A stretch of 64,000 nt of DNA from Brachynemurus nebulosus (lineage: Eukaryota; Arthropoda; Insecta; Neuroptera; Myrmeleontidae), in NCBI GenBank assembly GCA_035578155.1, contig JAPWDM010000071.1, positions 1-64,000 on the forward strand, written 5' to 3'. Below are positions 58,430 to 64,000 of the stretch, piece by piece. Within the stretch, counting starts at the first letter, position 1. Each line of letters starts with the position of its first letter. The notes beneath the pieces are model-generated. The model searched no databases. It was not told the DNA's origin and saw nothing but the letters and a program-made list of their open reading frames with translations. The position numbers and the translations under genes were made by a program.

Positions 58430-59136
58430 AACAATTGCCATTATAAAGTTATATAAAGCGAAATTTTCAAAATTTCTGAAAAGTATTAGTTGCAGATACA
58501 ACTTTGCGTCACCAACAAAAAGTAATATTTTGTGAAATAATTAAGAAAAAATGTATTATTTGCAGATATAACATTATAATCCTAAACAGAATGCAACTTT
58601 TTGTAAAATAACTAAAAAATTTTTGGTTACAACTGCAATGAAAATTTAAACTATGAATTTTCTCGACAAAATGTTTATCACAACATTTAAAACTAACTGT
58701 TAGAATGAACCTAGCAAAGTTTTAAAGTTCTAAGATGATTTGGAAAAAAGTTATTCGGTTTTAAATTTCTTCAAAATCTTATTTCTTTAATATCTTAAAA
58801 TTAGTGATTTTGCAGATGTAACAGTTTTATTCTCAAGGGGCGATATCTTTAATAAATTTTAGAAAAATTAGGAAAACTTAGTTAAATAACACTAATAGTT
58901 TAACTCATGTGTATATTCCGGTCCTATAAGAATATTGTACTTTTTTCCCTTTTTCCATGGAAAAAAGTTACGACAGATTTTTACAGCGAAAAATGGTACA
59001 GAACTTTTTATTGGTCATTTCATTGCAGATAAACACGATAAAAACGAAACAAAAATTCGGATTGGCAAAATTAACTGATTTCAGAACCATAATAACAATG
59101 TATTAAACAATAATATGAATTATATTAATTTATTTT
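58430..59136. other. AT-rich sequence, no gene seen
   Basis: The word TGCAGATATAACA or close variants recurs (58491, 58560, 58812), suggesting old repeat content, but no boundary is clear. Confidence 0.35.
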
Positions 59137-59365
59137 ATTCGTTAAATTGTCTCACCGTATTACACTTGAGTTTTACATTTTTTTCTGAATAAATTGGTGT
59201 TTTCTACAACTAAAATTTCTCAACGTGACAACACGGCTCAAGCGTTTTTGTTAGTAGACAGTTCTTCTCGTTAAATTGCTAAGCCACAAAATTTCGTTAG
59301 ACAAACCCAAATTTATTCGAAGTAATACGAACCTCTCGTGTAATAATAGGTGAAAATTATTTCAT
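59137..59365 (+). repeat. Dispersed repeat R2, copy 2
   Basis: Second, diverged copy of the sequence at 6655-6920, same orientation. See that entry for shared words. Confidence 0.55.
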
Positions 59366-59748
59366 TATTTCCATTTACATCCATTTTAAATCCAAAATTA
59401 CTTCCATTATTTTTCTGTAAACTTTTTCTTTTTAACTGACACCATTATTAATTTCTCATTTAAAGTACTGTCCATACGTACTTTTACTTTTATGTAAAAG
59501 GTCACAGACGCCCACAAGAAAATTTAAGGTAATTTTTAAAAACGTAGGCGAAGGTACTAACAAATATTACGCCACTCCAAGACCATTGTATATGTTTAGG
59601 TAAATATGCAAAATGTAGGTGTTTTAACAGGAAACTTCCGGCCAACGTAATGTCCACAAATAACCAGAAATTAAAAAAAAATGTGGACAGAATTCACTGA
59701 ACTAAATTAACCCTAAAAGGAAAAACAAGTACTATTTTGTGTATTTGC

Positions 59749-59749
<1 letters not shown>

Positions 59750-59837
<88 letters not shown>
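59750..59837. repeat. (TA)n microsatellite
   Basis: About 85 bp of uninterrupted TA repeats. Confidence 0.97.
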
Positions 59838-59839
<2 letters not shown>

Positions 59840-59842
<3 letters not shown>

Positions 59843-61120
59843 ATAGTATCGAGATCTCTTCTCTTTATTTATAAGGGGACATTTGGGTTCTCGAATTAAT
59901 CATTCTTATGTTAACTACAATACAGAGGTATTGGAATCTACAATTTTTTTCAGTGCAATTAGAGCTTTATTTAAACATTAACATCAACATTAAAATTTTG
60001 GTTTATAAAACTTACTAATCTAGCATGAATTTTCTTGAGCTTACTTTTATTATGGCCGCAAGCTCAAAAGACCGTCAGAAACTGAGGTGAGGAGAACACA
60101 AATTGTATTATTTCCATAGTTACTAACCAAACCAAGTAATTAAGTTTTTATAGGAGTGAGTGAGTAAACTTCTATTTATTAATATGATAGACAAAGATAA
60201 ATGCAGATATAGATAAAAATGGTCTTTTTAGCTTGCGCCCATAATACTTATTTTCATACACGTCATATAACATCAGGTAATAGACAATAACAATTTTGTT
60301 AATTTTAAGAACCTGGTGATGTAACTCCAAACAAATAATATACAGAAGTGATTCAATGACAGTTGACAATAAATTCTGAGTCACTGAACTCTTTGCAATT
60401 TCATTTTTATATTTTTCAGAATAATTTACAAAATATGCACTAGCTATTTCTGGATTTAATTTAAATTTTTTTCAAAATGTACCTTTTGGAGAAATTGGAA
60501 ATTAGAATGTTGACTTTAGAGTGACAATAGTTTTAACTAGAAAATGATGTAAAATGACACCTTTCCCAGCTCCGTTTCTGAATTGGGAGGTCTAAACATC
60601 AGACGTGCAACCGGTTTTGGACGTTTTTTGAAAATTTGCCTAGCTATAATTTCAAAAACAATTGAAACATTAAAATTCGGTATCAATCTTTAAAAATTCG
60701 AATTCTGGGATAATCATATGAAAAAATCTATGGAATTGAGATGGAGCGACCCCGCGAATACTAGAAGTAAAATTTACAAGAGGATTCATCAACACAATTT
60801 TAAAGGTATACCAATTAATTCAGAACAAATAGCTCTATATAATATTATAATTTACATAGTTATTCAAATAATATAGCCACTACAAATTTAATGAATCACT
60901 TCTATATATTATTATTGCCGATATGGCAATGTAGAAGTGATACTTTGATACGTTATTGCAGTAAATGAAAAATTTGTCAATATACACATCCAAATATAGA
61001 AAATGATTTATTTTGATTACTGGTACGGGAGTACCTACATATATCATGGCTTGTATTTGGGTCACTCGTAACTTTATGTAAATGCATATGTACCTATATC
61101 TAGCCGTTGCTATTAGACTG
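59840..61120. other. AT-rich sequence, no gene seen
   Basis: A short frame around 60720-60840 reads KKSMELRWSDPANTRSKI and looks slightly protein-like, but it is too short to call. Other frames are featureless. Confidence 0.35.
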
Positions 61121-61319
61121 ACAAGGAAAGGTATCCAGCTGTATCTCTAAAAAATTTTTGAAACTTTGGTGGATTGTAGATCTTATTAAACAAATCATGA
61201 GCCATATTTAATTCGTGCCCATAAGCGGTTTAAGGGGGTGAAATTCACCCCTGAAAATTTGACTTTTTTCAATTTTCTTAAATATCTTGGAAATGGTAAG
61301 AGCTTTGATAAGGAAACTA

Positions 61320-61320
<1 letters not shown>

Positions 61321-61406
<86 letters not shown>
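61321..61406. repeat. (TA)n microsatellite inside left arm
   Basis: About 85 bp of TA repeats. The equivalent point in the right arm (about 62695-62702) has only a short ATATATA, so the expansion took place after the arms separated. Confidence 0.95.
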
Positions 61407-61411
<5 letters not shown>

Positions 61412-61862
61412 GATCTTTATTATGGTACCAAAATTAACCTTATAAAACCATTGGAGTTTCATCCCCTACCCCCAACCCATAATTTTATCATTAATTTTTT
61501 GTAAAAGAGGAGGCTGTTATGCGTAAATAAAACAATTTTTAATTAATATATTTTATATCACACCAGTTTATTTTTTTTTTTTTCCATAAATACACCCTTT
61601 ATTAATATTAACTTGGGAAAAATTTTAACTTTTTGATTTAATAATGACCAAAAATATGGTCAAAGAATCTCGTATTTTAGTAATGAATTGTTACAAACTT
61701 ACGATATACTTTAAAATAAATAATGTAGAAAGAGAAAATGGGGTGGTACCCCCTCCCCTCTCATGCTTTACCGATATCTATACAAGTCTTATTTACTTAT
61801 TTATTTATTTTTATTTATCTAAACAATTCTTCTATGAAAAAGCAAGGTCAATATATTTTTAA

Positions 61863-62248
61863 CCTTTGGATGTCTATGGATTTCGACACTTGAAACCATT
61901 CATCAGATTATTTTCGGATAATGTAATTCTAAATGAGTATGCTGTCGACGATTTACATCGCCATAACAATATTCCTAAACTTCAGGCTCTAGCTCACAAT
62001 TAGTTTTCATCGCCTCGTTCTCAAAATTTGTTCAAGTATGGATGGTATAAAAGTGGATATATTGACCAACGACCAGAAAGATTTGAAAATTCTGTAACAT
62101 ATTGCTTTTTCGAAGAAGAAAGAGAAGTACCAAAGTGTAGAATTTGTGGTAAACTACCGCTTTTATAAGATGTGCTTGGTGTGGACAATATTTTTGTTTT
62201 GAACATTTTTATGAACCATATCATTATTATGTAGATTACGAACCTTAA
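61863..62248 (+). pseudogene. C-terminal remnant of a transposase-like protein
   Basis: A plus-strand frame from 61863 reads PLDVYGFRHLKPFIRLFSDN, then LHRHNNIPKLQALAHN, a TAG stop at 62001, and continues in frame with FSSPRSQNLFKYGWYKSGYI, FENSVTYCF and KCRICGKL to a TAA at 62166. A frameshift then gives RCAWCGQYFCFEHFYEPYHY and a stop at 62246. The CxxC (KCRIC), CxxC (RCAWC) and CxxxH-like (CFEHF) pattern suggests a small zinc-binding tail. The order DVY-FR-LK, DN, HNxFSSPR, WYKSGYI, then a Cys-rich knuckle is reminiscent of C-terminal parts of insect DNA-transposon proteins, but I cannot assign a superfamily. The start is lost: a stop and the inverted-repeat arm lie directly upstream. Confidence 0.5.
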
Positions 62249-62905
62249 AATACTGACAATTATATAGGCAAATAAATAAAAACAAATAAATAAGTAAATA
62301 ATATTTTTATAGATATCGGTAAAACAGGGGGGGGGGGGTGTTGCAGTGTAATTTTCCCTTCTAAATTATGTACTTTAAAATATATCGCAAGTTTGTAATA
62401 ATTCATTACTAAAATACGAGATTCTTTGACCATATTTTTGCTCATTATTAAATCAAGAAGTTAAAATTTTTCCCAAGTTAATATTAGCAAAGGGTGTATT
62501 TATGCAACAACAAATAAATTAGTGTGATGTAAAATATACTAATTAAAAATTGTTTTATTTACAGATAACAGCCTCCTCTGTTAAAAAAAAAAATTAATGA
62601 TAAAATTAGGGGTTGGGGTGAGGCATAAAACCCCAATGATTTTATAACTTTAATTTTGATACCATAATAAAGATCTTAAAGTGCCGCTTACAAATATATA
62701 TAGTTTCTCTACCAAAGCTTTTACCATTTCCAAGATATTCAAGAAAATTGAAAAAAGTCAAATTTTCAAGGGTGAATTTCACCCTCTTAAACGGCTTATG
62801 GACACGAATGAAATATGGCTCGTGATTAGTTTTAATACGATCTATAATCCACCAAAATTTCAAAAATTTCTGAGAGATACAGTTGGATACCTTTCCTTGT
62901 GAGAG

Positions 62906-63149
62906 CATCAGAGAGCTAGAGTATACAGGACTAGTAGGTACTATTAGGTGTTAGTGGGGGAGAGCAAGTGCATAGACAAGTTGAGTGCAAATAAATCTAC
63001 GTACACATCATTGGCGGCTTGTCAATATGGACTGCCGGACGGCAGGCCCGCCAATCCAAAAACACTATTTCACTTTGAATTTTATACAATAATTTTCTAA
63101 TACAACACAACCCGCAAGCCATTGGTAAATCCTTTTTGGCAATAGTCGC
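62906..63149. other. Short non-coding stretch
   Basis: Nothing recognised; a GC-richer word GGACTGCCGGACGGCAGG at about 63030 could form a small hairpin. Confidence 0.35.
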
Positions 63150-63560
63150 CTCCACCCGCAATGGCGTTATTTTGGAACGGACTTATGTTTTGCTACAAAA
63201 TTTCAAAAATTTCCCAATTCTGATAAGGAAGATAAGGATCTTTGATAAAATAAAAGGGAACAAAATTCTACCTTTAAAATAATTGGGTCCTTTTGTAGTA
63301 CCTTCTTCTAAGTTTCATCAATTTTTATAAACAAGGTTTGATTTTTCCAAAAGAGTTAATTTTGTTCTTTTAAATTCCGAACATATAGAATTATTTTCAG
63401 ACTGATTTTTAATTTCTGTAGCCTCAGTATATCTGATATTCATTAATTTAGACAACGTCAACAAACGTACTATAAGCTCCGAAAAATTTCCTAGGCCCAA
63501 AACGTCAAAATTCAATAAAAACCACGTATGTTCAAATTGATTTGATTATTATAATATCTT
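63150..63560 (+). repeat. Dispersed repeat R4, copy 2
   Basis: Patchy match in order to 45040-45525 (shared words listed there). Contains TAGACAACGTCAACAAACGT and TTCAAATTGATTTGATT. Confidence 0.45.
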
Positions 63561-64000
63561 TTCTTACAGCTTAGTACTGCTATATAGCCTGTATGAACGG
63601 GAAAATAAAAGTCTATAATCAGACTAGAGTATTAGCTCAGATCAAAAAGATTACATTTTTTTAAAATTTTGGAATTTGATATCATTTTTGTGTTTGATTT
63701 TTAGATGTTCAGTCGCACAATTAGAAAATTTCACAATCCGCCACTGATACGTGTATACCTATAGGTCCTCGGTAGTCAATCGATATGACATCATCCGAAT
63801 GGATGTACTTGAAAGATTGGATAATTTTGAGTACATACATATGTACTACTAGGTACTACATAGTACCACATACATATATATTATTTTTTAATCAATCACA
63901 TAAAATAAATTGGTGGATACATTTTCAAATTTATACCGTACCTAGCGTTGTATACGTGGCGTCTAAATATGGTTCAACAAATTAAATATTATCGATGTCC
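63561..64000. other. AT-rich sequence to the window edge, no gene seen
   Basis: A 66-codon plus frame (63785-63985) has no motif. Several TAGGTAC/GTACATACAT words occur. Confidence 0.4.

Larger units (their letters stand above)
61125..62905. mobile_element. Long inverted-repeat element with transposase remnant
   Basis: Arms of about 640-700 bp (61129-61825 and 62268-62902) are inverted copies. The outer ends read ACAAGGAAAGGTATCCAGCT on the left and ACAAGGAAAGGTATCCAACT on the right complement. Inner landmarks are GAGGAGGCTGTTA, AATATGGTCAAAGAATCTCG and AAATAATATT/AAGTAAATAA near the spacer. The left arm has a long TA run that the right arm lacks. The spacer (61826-62267) carries a broken coding remnant. 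No TSD could be fixed because the terminal bases differ. It could be a foldback transposon or an inverted duplication of one element's flank. Confidence 0.7.

Noticed and set aside
58174..58456. Frames of 86 and 78 codons on opposite strands
   Set aside because: Both follow the 123-bp tandem repeat; the palindromic content makes both strands open.

Overview
The window looks like insect nuclear DNA: strongly AT-rich, with many dinucleotide microsatellites ((TA)n, (CA)n, (GA)n), frequent TAGGTAC-type words, and a dense load of short DNA transposons. A hemipteran is my best guess, but this is weak; no gene in the window fixes the taxon. I found no convincing intact host protein-coding gene, no rRNA and no complete tRNA. 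All long open frames lie in repeats, microsatellites or broken transposase relics. The region is best read as intergenic or deep-intron sequence.

What can be annotated is a catalogue of mobile elements. Many have visible ends and target-site duplications (TSDs). 0-13 kb: a piggyBac-type MITE with TTAA ends (258-541), a truncated copy of a CACAGT-ended MITE joined to a second repeat (1362-1975), a large foldback derivative of the CACAGT family (3920-5142), a hAT MITE with an 8-bp TSD (7291-7690), a tRNA-like segment between direct repeats (about 9960-10067), and a hairpin repeat (12190-12278). 13-25 kb: a palindromic repeat (13047-13242), a TA microsatellite, a tandem repeat, two hAT MITEs with 8-bp TSDs (18243-18930, 19848-20046), a TIR element (21177-21779), and a 0.9-kb mariner inserted with a TA duplication into one arm of an inverted repeat pair (22438-23995). 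25-40 kb: a Helitron 3' end leading into a tandem duplication of about 0.8 kb that contains a Tc1-type MITE (25580-27246), a Tc1-like relic (29760-30724), several TIR/foldback MITEs (32532, 33785, 35118, 35580), a 950-bp TA-inserted element (37340-38289), and a pogo-like transposon with a broken transposase (38821-39986).

40-64 kb: small TA MITEs (40807-40947, 50032-50193), a larger relative of the latter (47289-48259), a complete non-autonomous Helitron with TC...CTAG ends in an A|T target (46192-46719), near-perfect palindromes (50811-50963, 51021-51082), a short hAT MITE with a perfect 8-bp TSD (53096-53278), the canonical CACAGT MITE (53846-54611), a decayed transposon-like reading frame (56713-57255), tandem repeats rich in GGGAATTTTCCC-type sites (58183-58428), TA microsatellites, and a long inverted repeat that encloses the C-terminal remnant of a transposase-like protein (61122-62905).

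The genes do not work together as a pathway. The biology here is transposon activity followed by decay: internal deletion, frameshift, nesting, foldback formation and tandem duplication. Family calls rest on termini, TSDs and short protein motifs read by eye; no alignment or database search was run, so boundaries marked approximate may shift by several bases.
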